The translations under genes and the position numbers were made by a program. From Virgibacillus_O xinjiangensis (GTDB lineage: Bacteria > Bacillota > Bacilli > Bacillales > Amphibacillaceae), in assembly GCF_042643145.1 (NCBI RefSeq), contig NZ_JBHRSA010000021.1, positions 1 through 19,877 on the forward strand: a stretch of DNA of 19,877 nucleotides, in the 5' to 3' direction. The notes beneath the pieces were generated by a model. That model was not told where the DNA came from, did no database searches, and saw only the letters and a list, made by a program, of their open reading frames with translations. This document shows positions 1 to 6,272 of the stretch, in pieces; position 1 is the first letter of the stretch; each line of letters starts with the position of its first letter.

Positions 1-432
1 GTGATTGATCGATTGATTCATCACTCCCATCTACTGTTGTTTACTGGGGAGAGCTTTCGATACAAGGGATCTTTAATCTAATATGCGGAGTGGCAAGTGG
101 CATACATTTTTAACTGCCATTTACTACATTTTTTACTTGCCAAATACAACTACACCTCCTGAGACATTTTTACCGTCGGGGAGCAATAGCTGCTTGAGCC
201 AAGGTCCAACCATTCTATCTAGGAATTATATTATCATAACTTTCAATAAAATGAATGCATTCCTCTTTTTTTGGTAGTATCTTACTAGCGGTTTCCTCGT
301 GATATAGTATATATGACTGGGTAGTTCGCCATGATAAAGAACATTTTTCTGATCGTTCCTGTTGGTTGCTTGGTGAATCTTTGGTGCCAGGAGTCGGTTT
401 TTAACACTTGAATTTCCTATGAAGTTGCAACC
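1..432. other. AT-rich stretch without a supported gene
   Basis: I see no gene I can support here. The longest plus-strand frame, at 83-277, has no ribosome site and an unlikely composition. On the minus strand about 26 codons around 140-220 read like the tail of a protein (ending GGVVVFGK before a stop), and on the plus strand about 30 codons around 306-400 are open, but neither has a start with a ribosome site. They could be decayed gene ends. Confidence 0.4.
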
Positions 433-474
433 TAAATAGCATTATGACAATAGCTATTGTCATAATGCTATTTA
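433..474. repeat. Perfect 42-bp palindrome
   Basis: Bases 433-453 are exactly complementary to 454-474, with no spacer and no mismatch (21 pairs). It is AT-rich and no run of T follows on either strand, so it is not a standard intrinsic terminator. A ten-base word, atttacaatg, occurs at its right edge (470-479) and again at 494-503. It could form a cruciform or a long RNA hairpin; its role is unknown. Confidence 0.85.
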
Positions 475-575
475 CAATGTGAATTTGTATGTTATTTACA
501 ATGCTGATTTTTTTAAGCCGAGAGGATAATTGTTATTTTATGTTAAAGTCAAGGTAGAGTTTGTGAAATAACGTA

Positions 576-879
576 CTTAAACTAACGGGGCAGGATTATT
601 GAATAAAAATGGAAAAGCTTTAAGTGAAATATAAAGTAACGATGGAATTATATAGATTGGAGGGTATTTGATGAAAATCAACGCATATCTTATTCAATTA
701 GGAATTACGATAATAGTTATTTTTGGAGGAACTTTTACTATTCGTTATTTCAGAACTGGTGAACTTTTATTAGACCAAACTATTGGAGTTTCGGTTGGCG
801 TTGTCCTTCTGATTGCATCATTGATTTGGAGGAAAATGAATAAATAATTTTGTTAAGCTAACAAGTCCGTTAGTTTAAG
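576..879. repeat. 13-bp inverted repeats flanking the small membrane gene
   Basis: The 13-mer cttaaactaacgg at 576-588 is found as its exact reverse complement at 867-879. The pair encloses the 58-codon gene with about 80 bases on its left and 20 on its right. No target duplication or transposase was seen. It may mark a small mobile cassette, or one arm may belong to a leader or trailer RNA structure. Confidence 0.6.
671..847 (+). CDS. Small two-helix membrane protein, function unknown
   Basis: This 58-residue protein starts at ATG 671 and is preceded by GGAGGG at 659-664 with a good six-base spacing. Two hydrophobic stretches are evident: residues about 6-22 (LIQLGITIIVIFGG and following) and about 37-52 (TIGVSVGVVLLIASLIW). 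They are separated by a short polar loop with RYFRTGEL, and the protein ends in a basic RKMNK tail, so it is most likely a two-pass inner-membrane protein. I do not recognise the family. It stands alone, with no neighbour on the same strand close enough to suggest an operon. It is flanked by exact 13-bp inverted repeats, which may mean it moves or was duplicated as a unit. The ribosome site and clean hydrophobic pattern make a real gene likely despite the short length. Confidence 0.6.
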   Translation: MKINAYLIQLGITIIVIFGGTFTIRYFRTGELLLDQTIGVSVGVVLLIASLIWRKMNK

Positions 880-894
880 AAGACAATAAAAAGA

Positions 895-930
895 AACGCT
901 CAGAGATTAAAAACTTCGGAGCGTTATTTA
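895..930 (+). terminator. Possible terminator of the small membrane gene
   Basis: A seven-base stem, aacgctc (895-901) with gagcgtt (919-925), has a 17-base loop and is followed by attta. The stem is short and the T tract weak, so this is tentative. It lies 48 bases after the stop of the small membrane protein. Confidence 0.35.
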
Positions 931-1062
931 GTACCAATTATATTGTTATTTTAGTTGTTATTTCGGTTGTTAAATGTACTGCATTTTAACCTGCTATTTG
1001 TCATTTTGTACTTCAAAACAGAACGATTATATAAAGTTGTACCGTTTTATTCTCTTTGAAAA

Positions 1063-1081
1063 ACAGGGGAACCTGTCCCCT
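1063..1081. repeat. REP-like GGGGAACCTGTCCCC hairpin
   Basis: The stem agggga (1065-1070) pairs exactly with tcccct (1076-1081) across a five-base loop. The core matches the ggggacaggttc-type short palindromes that are scattered through Bacillaceae genomes (family knowledge). A related, longer hairpin lies just after the following LysM gene. Confidence 0.5.
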
Positions 1082-1215
1082 CCTTTCATTCTAAATTATC
1101 ACGATATCTTGATGATATACATATGTCTATTACATATACATTACAAATATTACGTTTTTTTTTACGAGGGTGAAAGGAATGGATGAATGTAATGGATGTT
1201 ACATGGAGGAGGGTA

Positions 1216-1761
1216 ATGATGAAAAAAATGAAATTCCTTATGGCACCGATTTTAGCTATGGGGTTGATTTTAGGAATTGGTGTAGGTCATGGCCATGCTG
1301 AAGAGTCTACAGTAACGGTGGAGGAAGGGGATACACTTTGGAATATTGCAGCGTCTCATGAAAACGTAACAATCTATGACCTTTATGAGTGGAATCCAGG
1401 GGTTGATCCTTACCATTTGAAAATAGGAACGGAAATTATCATGGAACCAGGAAGTGATTGGTATCATACGGTTTCTGCTGGAGATACTTTTTACAGCATT
1501 GCCGACATGTATGAACAGGTTAATTTATCAGACTTATATGTATTGAATCCGAATATGAATCCATTTGATTTACAAATTGGATCCAAAGTCAGAGTCAAAA
1601 ACGTGGATGATGGTCACGAGTACTATACGATTAAGGCAGGAGACACGCTCTATTCGATTGCTATGGCGCATCCAGATGTGCCGCTTGTAGATCTATATAA
1701 TCTTAATCCAGGAATTAACCCCTTAAACCTGCCAATTGGATTGGAAATTCGATTGAAATAG
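1216..1761 (+). CDS. Secreted triple-LysM peptidoglycan-binding protein
   Basis: This 181-residue protein is probably a cell-wall-associated binding protein. Residues 1-28 form a signal peptide: MMKKMKF, a hydrophobic core PILAMGLILGIGVG, and a cleavage site after HGHA. Three LysM modules follow at about 32-76, 83-127 and 137-181. Each carries the typical (E/A)GDTxxxIA opening, a D-L-Y-xx-NP centre and a final IGxxIxx strand. No catalytic domain follows, so it binds N-acetylglucosamine-containing glycan rather than cutting it. LysM-only exported proteins of this kind occur in Bacilli, some linked to spores (inference). I chose ATG 1216 because GGAGG (1205-1209) sits six bases upstream; ATG 1219 is nearly as good. 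An in-frame ATG at 1183 would add 11 residues before the signal peptide. The gene stands alone between two REP-like hairpins. Confidence 0.85.
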   Translation: MMKKMKFLMAPILAMGLILGIGVGHGHAEESTVTVEEGDTLWNIAASHENVTIYDLYEWNPGVDPYHLKIGTEIIMEPGSDWYHTVSAGDTFYSIADMYEQVNLSDLYVLNPNMNPFDLQIGSKVRVKNVDDGHEYYTIKAGDTLYSIAMAHPDVPLVDLYNLNPGINPLNLPIGLEIRLK

Positions 1762-1770
1762 GGGGATGAA

Positions 1771-1830
1771 GGGGCAGGTTCACCGGCTCTATTAGCCAAA
1801 GTCATAACAATGGACCGCGGTGCTTGTCCC
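1771..1830. repeat. REP-like long hairpin after the LysM gene
   Basis: ggggcagg (1771-1778) pairs with cttgtccc (1823-1830), and after a two-base bulge caccg (1781-1785) pairs with cggtg (1818-1822). The loop is about 32 bases. The motif resembles dispersed ggggcaggttcacc palindromes known in Bacilli. It begins ten bases after the LysM stop and may also help end that transcript, though no T run follows. Confidence 0.45.
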
Positions 1831-1949
1831 TGCTATATCTTGTTATTTCTTTTTATAATAGAAGATTTTGAACAAGAGTTGAATGAGGCGTTCATAAAAT
1901 TAAATGGTGTTATGTACATCAGATCTACCTTTAGTAGTCGGAACCGCTT

Positions 1950-2000
1950 TTTTAAAACAAAAGCAACTTCCAAACATGAAGGCGTGTTTTGGGAGTTGCT
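1950..2000 (-). terminator. Intrinsic terminator on the minus strand
   Basis: Read on the minus strand, agcaactccc (2000 downward) pairs with ggaagttgct (ending at 1962), extended by further A-T pairs with one bulge, and is followed directly by tttgtttt. This is a good hairpin plus U tract for leftward transcription. The nearest leftward gene is the HxlR regulator, whose stop is about 250 bases away, so a long 3' end or a lost gene between them is possible. Confidence 0.5.
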
Positions 2001-2248
2001 AAAAAGGAAAAAGGTGCCACTATTAATGACTTGCAAATAAAACTAAATTATACCGCCACTGAGGTGTTGGACATCATTTAGTTCTGTTGTCTGCCAAGAC
2101 GGTAATCGAGTAAAGTTGTTATCTGTTTGATTCCTCATATCCCTTCGTCAGTAAGGCGCTGCTTAACATCCTCCGTCATCTACTTACATTTCCCACCTTC
2201 TGGGAGAGCTTCTCTTAAGTACTCTCGAACTCCAGCCTTTCTTCCCAC
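2001..2248. other. Intergenic stretch left of the HxlR gene
   Basis: No gene is supported here. An eight-base inverted pair, aactaaat (2041-2048) with atttagtt (2076-2083), is visible but has a 27-base loop. Small open frames on both strands lack ribosome sites. It may be the 3' trailer of the HxlR transcript or a decayed gene. Confidence 0.35.
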
Positions 2249-2626
2249 TCAGCCTCCATCATCTTTATTCATAAAGTGCTTCATATTCTCCTTACCCCAA
2301 AAATACATACTGTCAATTATGGGCATTAAACTAGATCCTAGGTCTGTTAAAGAATATTCAACTCTGGGTGGTACTTCAGGGAAAACATGCCGTTTAACAA
2401 TGCCATCTTCTTCAAGTTCCCGTAGCTGAGTCGTTAAAACTTTGTGCGTTATTTTAGGAAATAACTTTTTTAACGCACTGAATCTCATGGCCCCGCCTTT
2501 CCCCAGATGATAAATCATCGTAATTTTCCATTTCCCGCTGATAATGGAGAGTGTCAATTCTTTTTCACAATTAAATTTCCCGCTTTTCACTTTTTTCAAG
2601 GTCTCTTGCCGCAAATTTTCTTGCAA
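2249..2626 (-). CDS. HxlR-family winged-helix transcriptional regulator
   Basis: This 125-residue DNA-binding protein fits the HxlR/MarR-like family in length and pattern. An N-terminal Cys lies in KFNCEKELTLSIISGKWK (about 18-35), followed by the typical WKITMIYHLGKGGAMRFSALKK and the recognition region KITHKVLTTQLRELEEDGIV. The wing is KRHVFPEVPPRVEYSLTDLG. Several family members sense electrophiles such as quinones, aldehydes or formaldehyde through that N-terminal cysteine, and Bacillus subtilis HxlR activates formaldehyde fixation. The gene is divergent from a formaldehyde dehydrogenase, which suggests it controls that gene and itself (inference). The start is TTG at 2626, set by GAGAGGTGG upstream; the ATG slightly further upstream is out of frame. 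Confidence 0.85.
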   Translation of the reverse strand: MQENLRQETLKKVKSGKFNCEKELTLSIISGKWKITMIYHLGKGGAMRFSALKKLFPKITHKVLTTQLRELEEDGIVKRHVFPEVPPRVEYSLTDLGSSLMPIIDSMYFWGKENMKHFMNKDDGG

Positions 2627-2654
2627 TTGTCCACCTCTCCCATCAAAAGTATTC

Positions 2655-2672
2655 TATAGGTAACTATGTTAC
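2655..2672. promoter_or_regulatory. Candidate operator in the hxlR-type/fdh divergent region
   Basis: gtaac-tat-gttac (2660-2672) is an exact inverted repeat lying 34 bases before the regulator start. The overlapping word ataggtaa (2656-2663) recurs as its exact reverse complement ttacctat at 2742-2749, before the dehydrogenase. The two positions frame both divergent promoters, which suits a dimeric regulator. Binding by the neighbouring HxlR protein is inferred only. Confidence 0.4.
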
Positions 2673-2734
2673 ATGAAAGTGCGGTATTTTAAAAATTAAA
2701 AAGATTAATTAATATATAGATTATAGGAGGTACA

Positions 2735-2767
2735 TTGCGTATTACCTATTGGAAGCAAAGGGAATAA
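2735..2767 (+). other. Possible ten-residue leader peptide
   Basis: TTG at 2735 is preceded by AGGAGG (2725-2730) with a four-base spacing and opens ten codons before TAA at 2765-2767 (reading MRITYWKQRE). The main gene's own AGGAGG follows 13 bases later. A strong ribosome site with no larger frame behind it suggests a short translated leader, but chance is a real alternative. Confidence 0.25.
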
Positions 2768-2793
2768 AGATCAAATTCATAGGAGGAGTGTAA

Positions 2794-4005
2794 ATGCCTG
2801 GTAATCGTGCGGTTGCTTATGCAGGTGCTGGAAAAGTGGAGGTGAAGGACACTGATTTTCCTGAACTTATTTTACGGGATGGTCCCGGTGTCAACCCACT
2901 TAATGTAGGGCGGAAATGTGAACATGGTGTGATTTTGAAAGTGATCACGACAAATATCTGTGGAAGCGACCAACATATGGTCAGGGGCCGCACTACAGCT
3001 CCCGAAGGTTTGGTTCTTGGTCATGAAATCACTGGTGAAGTGATGGAAACAGGGCGGGATGTGGAGTTCATCAAAAAAGGTGATATGGTTTCTGTCCCTT
3101 TTAACATTGCCTGTGGACGTTGTCAGCAGTGCCGTGAACAAAACACCCATGTTTGTTTGAATGTTAATCCGGATCGCCCTGGTTCAGCTTATGGCTATGT
3201 CGACATGGGAGGCTGGGTCGGTGGCCAGTCCGAATATGTCATGGTACCTTATGCTGATTTTCAACTACTTAAGTTTCCGGATAAGGATCAAGCAATGGAA
3301 AAAATTCTTGATCTGACTATGCTGTCTGATATCTTCCCGACCGGCTTCCACGGAGCGTATAGTGCCGGAGTCAAACCAGGGTCTACCGTATATGTAGCGG
3401 GGGCAGGGCCGGTCGGATTAGCAGCGGCTCATTCAGCTCAGTTGTTGGGCGCCTCTGTCGTGATCGTTGGTGATTTGATTCAAGAGCGGCTGGAGCAAGC
3501 CAAGAGTTTTGGCTGTGAAACAGTAAATTTGCGCGTGCATGATGACTTAGGAGAACAAATTGAACAAATTCTTGGGGTGCCAGAAGTAGATTGTGCCATT
3601 GATGCCGTTGGGTTTGAAGCTTCCGGGCACGGGCAGGAAGCAACTGAAGCTCCGGCTACCGTTTTGAACTCTATTATGGGTGTAACCCGGGCGGCTGGGC
3701 AACTAGGTATTCCAGGTCTATATGTAACGGAAGATCCAGGAGCCGTCGATGAAGCAGCCAAAAAAGGTTCCCTCAGCATTCGATTCGGGTTAGGTTGGGC
3801 AAAAGCCCATACGTTTGTAACCGGGCAAACTCCCGTTATGAAGTATCATCGATCATTAATGAATTCCATTTTGCACGGTAAAGCGAATATTGCCAAAGCC
3901 GTAAATGCGACGGTGATTTCTTTAGATAAAGCACCACAAGGGTATGAGGAATTTGACAGTGGGGTCGCAAAAAAATTTGTGATTGATCCTCATGGCGTTT
4001 TGTAA
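2794..4005 (+). CDS. fdhA: Glutathione-independent formaldehyde dehydrogenase (zinc ADH family)
   Basis: This 403-residue medium-chain zinc dehydrogenase oxidises formaldehyde to formate with NAD+ in the cytoplasm. The length matches the Pseudomonas putida type enzyme (about 398). Catalytic zinc ligands are Cys56 (NICGSDQH), His77 (LGHEITGE) and Asp179 (LSDIFPTGFHGA), a constant shift of ten from Cys46/His67/Asp169 of that enzyme as I recall it. Structural zinc cysteines are 107, 110, 113 and 121. The Rossmann motif VAGAGPVGLAA is at 201-211. ATG 2794 follows AGGAGG at 2781-2786 with a seven-base gap. It lies divergent from an HxlR-type regulator and 45 bases before a GlcG/HbpS-like gene, a probable two-gene operon for aldehyde stress. 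Other aldehydes or alcohols may also be substrates in this subfamily. Confidence 0.9.
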   Translation: MPGNRAVAYAGAGKVEVKDTDFPELILRDGPGVNPLNVGRKCEHGVILKVITTNICGSDQHMVRGRTTAPEGLVLGHEITGEVMETGRDVEFIKKGDMVSVPFNIACGRCQQCREQNTHVCLNVNPDRPGSAYGYVDMGGWVGGQSEYVMVPYADFQLLKFPDKDQAMEKILDLTMLSDIFPTGFHGAYSAGVKPGSTVYVAGAGPVGLAAAHSAQLLGASVVIVGDLIQERLEQAKSFGCETVNLRVHDDLGEQIEQILGVPEVDCAIDAVGFEASGHGQEATEAPATVLNSIMGVTRAAGQLGIPGLYVTEDPGAVDEAAKKGSLSIRFGLGWAKAHTFVTGQTPVMKYHRSLMNSILHGKANIAKAVNATVISLDKAPQGYEEFDSGVAKKFVIDPHGVL

Positions 4006-4050
4006 AAGTAAAATGAATTATAAATTAACTAAAGGTGGAGGGTTAACATT

Positions 4051-4473
4051 ATGAGTAAAATAACATTGGATTTAGCTACAAAGATTATTGCAGCAGCAGA
4101 AAAAGAAGCAGCAGATATAGGGGTTTCCATGGTAATAACTGTCTTGGATGACGGTGGGAATCTTGTTGCCACGCATCGAATGGATGACGCTTGGCTGGCA
4201 AGTATCGATATTGCTGAAAATAAAGCCTGGACGTCTGTGGCTTTGAAGATGCCAACATCCAATTTGGCGGAAGCGACAGCTCCAAACGCTGAACTGTATG
4301 GTTTGAATACGACGAATAATGGACGTATTGTCGTATTTGGCGGGGGAATCCCACTCCTTAAAGATGGAAAAGTAGTAGGCGCTGTAGGGGTGAGCGGAAG
4401 CACTGTCCCTCATGATGTTCAAGTGGCAGAAGCTGCTGTTAAAGAATTTGAAAATGTTTCGATTAATGTTTGA
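4051..4473 (+). CDS. GlcG/HbpS-family (DUF336) protein
   Basis: This 140-residue cytoplasmic protein matches the GlcG/HbpS fold over its full length. The features are an N-terminal helix ITLDLATKIIAAAEKEA, the strand VSMVITVLDDGGNLVATHRMD, the AxNKAWTSVAL helix and the conserved glycine-rich end FGGGIPLLKDGKVVGAVGVSG. Family members bind haem or small ligands or act beside oxidoreductases, and the precise activity is often unknown. The gene lies 45 bases behind the formaldehyde dehydrogenase on the same strand with its own GGTGGAGGG site, so a linked role is likely, for example in redox sensing or cofactor handling (inference). There is no signal peptide, unlike some secreted HbpS proteins. 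A weak hairpin (cattcc 4486-4491 with ggaatg 4506-4511) follows without a clear U tract. Confidence 0.85.
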   Translation: MSKITLDLATKIIAAAEKEAADIGVSMVITVLDDGGNLVATHRMDDAWLASIDIAENKAWTSVALKMPTSNLAEATAPNAELYGLNTTNNGRIVVFGGGIPLLKDGKVVGAVGVSGSTVPHDVQVAEAAVKEFENVSINV

Positions 4474-4548
4474 TATAAAAACCTTCATTCCTTAAAGCAA
4501 AAAGAGGAATGCTTTATCAAAAAGAAACATCCGAATGAACCAGAAATC

Positions 4549-4761
4549 TTGTTTAGTGGAAGCAACGGATTCGGAAATATACTACGCTATCCACGGGCGG
4601 CTGATGGGCCTATTGGCTGGACAATGCACAGGATTTATTGCGGGGAGCCGATTGAGTGGACAACGGATGAAATGGCGGTCGTGTTTACTTTTTGGGGAGA
4701 ACAAGCCGGCATGAGCGATGAGCCGGAACCGACATTGATATTCGTAGAATGGCAGATATGA
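4549..4761 (+). CDS. Hypothetical protein or gene fragment
   Basis: This open frame of 70 codons, from TTG 4549 to TGA 4759-4761, has protein-like composition (YPRAADGPIGWTMHR; FTFWGEQAGMSDEPEP). I do not recognise it. There is no ribosome site before the TTG. The same frame is open back to the stop of the GlcG-like gene at 4471-4473, without an ATG. A ribosome-like AAGAGG (4502-4507) instead faces ATG 4509, which is in another frame and hits a stop after nine codons, so a single frameshift near the A run at 4519-4523 could have broken a small gene. A second overlapping frame (ATG 4535, 59 codons) is also open. A strong terminator follows immediately, which supports that something here is, or was, transcribed. 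Confidence 0.35.
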   Translation: MFSGSNGFGNILRYPRAADGPIGWTMHRIYCGEPIEWTTDEMAVVFTFWGEQAGMSDEPEPTLIFVEWQI

Positions 4762-4766
4762 ATAAG

Positions 4767-4811
4767 AATGACAGGTAGCAACGGAAAGGGAGGTTGCTTC
4801 CTGTCATTTTT
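4767..4811 (+). terminator. Strong intrinsic terminator
   Basis: aatgacaggtagcaac (4767-4782) pairs with gttgcttcctgtcatt (4793-4808) with one mismatch in sixteen, a ten-base loop, and TTTTT at 4807-4811. It closes the fdh-side transcription unit. The complement has a poorer T tract but could also slow leftward transcripts from the hemerythrin gene. Confidence 0.8.
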
Positions 4812-4865
4812 GGTTGTCTGTTCTTCTGTCTCTAAAAAGTGGCGTGACCATAAGACTATCGCGTT

Positions 4866-5345
4866 CTAGGCTTGTGGCGGTGCTTCACTCACATGCAAGT
4901 ATGGCTCCATCCTCTTCAGTTCTTCCTCGGGCAATGCCTTCTCGATCATCGGGAAGATGACCCGCTCCTCTTTGCGGATATGGGTTTCCAACAATTGTCC
5001 AAGATGGTTCATGAGGGAGGTAGGGTCCTCCTCTGATGCAAGAATCTGCTGTATGTGCGAGCGGATGATCACGTGCTCCATCAGCATTTCGGATATCTCC
5101 TGGCGTTCCACAGAATCATGCTGTGCATAAACCGGAAGCAGAATCTCCTCCTCATCGCGGAAGTGCTGGTTGCCGTCCCTCTCCCAGAAATACTCCAGAT
5201 TGTTTTTCATTTCGTCCGCGGTCAGCTTGCTCTTTTCTGTCCCTATCCTTCTCAGCTGCAACGCCATGAACAGGGCATGATGGTGGTGATGGGAAAGCGG
5301 ATAGAGTGATTCATGCCGTTTGATTCCCTTTCTCTGTTTTTCCAT
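4866..5345 (-). CDS. Hemerythrin HHE-domain protein
   Basis: This 159-residue cytoplasmic protein is a four-helix-bundle di-iron hemerythrin-like domain. The likely ligands are His residues in LYPLSHHHHHALFMAL, the HFRDEEEILLPVYAQH motif, EMLMEHVIIRSHI, and LETHIRKEERVIFPMIE near the C terminus, in the order expected of the HHE family. Such proteins bind O2 or NO, store iron or take part in redox defence. The exact role here is not readable from sequence. ATG at 5345 has AGGAGG eight bases upstream on the minus strand. Its base composition is more GC-rich than the AT-rich stretches on either side. It appears to be a single-gene unit transcribed leftward toward the strong hairpin at 4767-4811. 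Confidence 0.85.
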   Translation of the reverse strand: MEKQRKGIKRHESLYPLSHHHHHALFMALQLRRIGTEKSKLTADEMKNNLEYFWERDGNQHFRDEEEILLPVYAQHDSVERQEISEMLMEHVIIRSHIQQILASEEDPTSLMNHLGQLLETHIRKEERVIFPMIEKALPEEELKRMEPYLHVSEAPPQA

Positions 5346-5590
5346 TCGAATCGCCTCCTAGGAAGATTCTGTTCTGGCTCTAGTATACATCTTCCCACTG
5401 GGGAAGGATGTGATACAAGTCACCGGAGGGGGGAGTGAGTACAGATTCTCTGCTGACCTGACTGTTAACAGAGAAATAAGGTAGTACGGTGGTAGAGAAG
5501 GGACCGGAAAAAATCTGCGCTATGACGGGGGAACCGGAGAACCAATCATTTAACCTGTAATTCTTATATTTGAAGGAAGACGTAATCAAG

Positions 5591-6187
5591 TTAATCACAA
5601 ATCCTGCGCAGGTACTCTCTGATTTCTGTTTCAATGACCTGATCATCGTATAAACTGGCATAAATGACAGATTCAAATACGAGGCCATGGATGAAGATCG
5701 TTAACGAATTGGCGCTGTCTTCAATACTCGTGGAACTTTTAATATACCCTTCATCATAAAGCATCCGTAATACATCTTTTGCGAAATTGAGGTTCACTTC
5801 CCGGGATTCATCTTTTGTCGCGCGGTATTCCGGGTTCATGGTGGCCATGATGGAAAATTTCATCCAGATGTCGTTCTCCATTCTTTCTTCTTCTGTATTC
5901 GCTTGGACAATTTGTTTGATCATGCGGATGGCATTTTCAAATCCTCCTTGATTCTCCTGTACGACCTTTTGCATCCTCTCCTCGAATCGCTGATAGATGA
6001 CGTCCATTGCGAGCATATAAATGTCCTTTTGCTTTGGAAAGAAGTATTGGACAGAGCCTAAGGATAATCCCGCTTCTTTGGCAATTTCACGGGATGTAGC
6101 TTTTTCAAAACCGGATTGGTGAATGATGCGGAACATTGCTTCTACAATTTGATCTTTTCGTTCAGCATGATCTATTTTCTTGGGCAT
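5591..6187 (-). CDS. TetR/AcrR-family transcriptional repressor
   Basis: This 198-residue regulator has an N-terminal helix-turn-helix at about 10-57 (ERKDQIVEAMFRIIHQSGF, then TSREIAKEAGLSLGSVQYFF) and an all-helical ligand domain ending in a predicted dimer helix. ATG 6187 has AAGGAG with an eight-base gap. It is divergent from a small multidrug-export gene, and the 85 bases between them carry two copies of TTAAGTCA(a/g)TTG around a good promoter. It therefore very likely represses the exporter and itself, released by an unknown small compound. The family is certain; the ligand is not visible. The 245 bases beyond its stop hold no supported gene, only a fragmentary plus-strand frame ending TGEPENQSFNL around 5500-5560. 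Confidence 0.9.
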   Translation of the reverse strand: MPKKIDHAERKDQIVEAMFRIIHQSGFEKATSREIAKEAGLSLGSVQYFFPKQKDIYMLAMDVIYQRFEERMQKVVQENQGGFENAIRMIKQIVQANTEEERMENDIWMKFSIMATMNPEYRATKDESREVNLNFAKDVLRMLYDEGYIKSSTSIEDSANSLTIFIHGLVFESVIYASLYDDQVIETEIREYLRRICD

Positions 6188-6200
6188 ATGTATAACTCCT

Positions 6201-6229
6201 TTGATGTTTTAAGTCAATTGTATTATAAT
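6201..6229 (+). promoter_or_regulatory. Sigma-A promoter of the small multidrug-export gene
   Basis: TTGATG (6201-6206) and TATAAT (6224-6229) have 17 bases between them. The -10 is embedded in ATTATAAT, which reads the same on both strands, so it may also serve the divergent regulator. One operator copy lies between -35 and -10 and another begins five bases after the -10. Confidence 0.7.
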
Positions 6230-6251
6230 GTATTTAAGTCAGTTGACTTAA
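6209..6251. promoter_or_regulatory. Double operator, probably for the TetR regulator
   Basis: ttaagtcaattg (6209-6220) and ttaagtcagttg (6234-6245) are direct copies 25 bases apart, differing at one base. The right copy extends into a dyad, ttaagtca-gt-tgacttaa (6234-6251). One copy lies in the promoter spacer and the other at the expected transcription start, a classic repressing layout for a TetR protein. Binding itself is inferred. Confidence 0.65.
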
Positions 6252-6272
6252 TTAAGGGAAAGAGGTATTTAT

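Noticed and set aside
83..277. 64-codon plus-strand frame
   Set aside because: No ribosome site, low-complexity composition, no neighbour; likely chance.
974..1186. 70-codon plus-strand frame before the LysM gene
   Set aside because: Composition rich in Tyr, Ile and Cys as from random AT-rich DNA, it runs through the REP-like hairpin, and has no ribosome site.
1810..2040. Overlapping plus and minus frames of about 70 codons
   Set aside because: Neither has a ribosome site and the region is better explained by the long hairpin and terminator structures.
2127..2429. 100-codon plus-strand frame
   Set aside because: It is antisense to the well-supported HxlR gene and has no ribosome site.
5380..5688. 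102-codon minus-strand frame behind the TetR gene
   Set aside because: Overlaps the TetR coding region in another frame, without a ribosome site.
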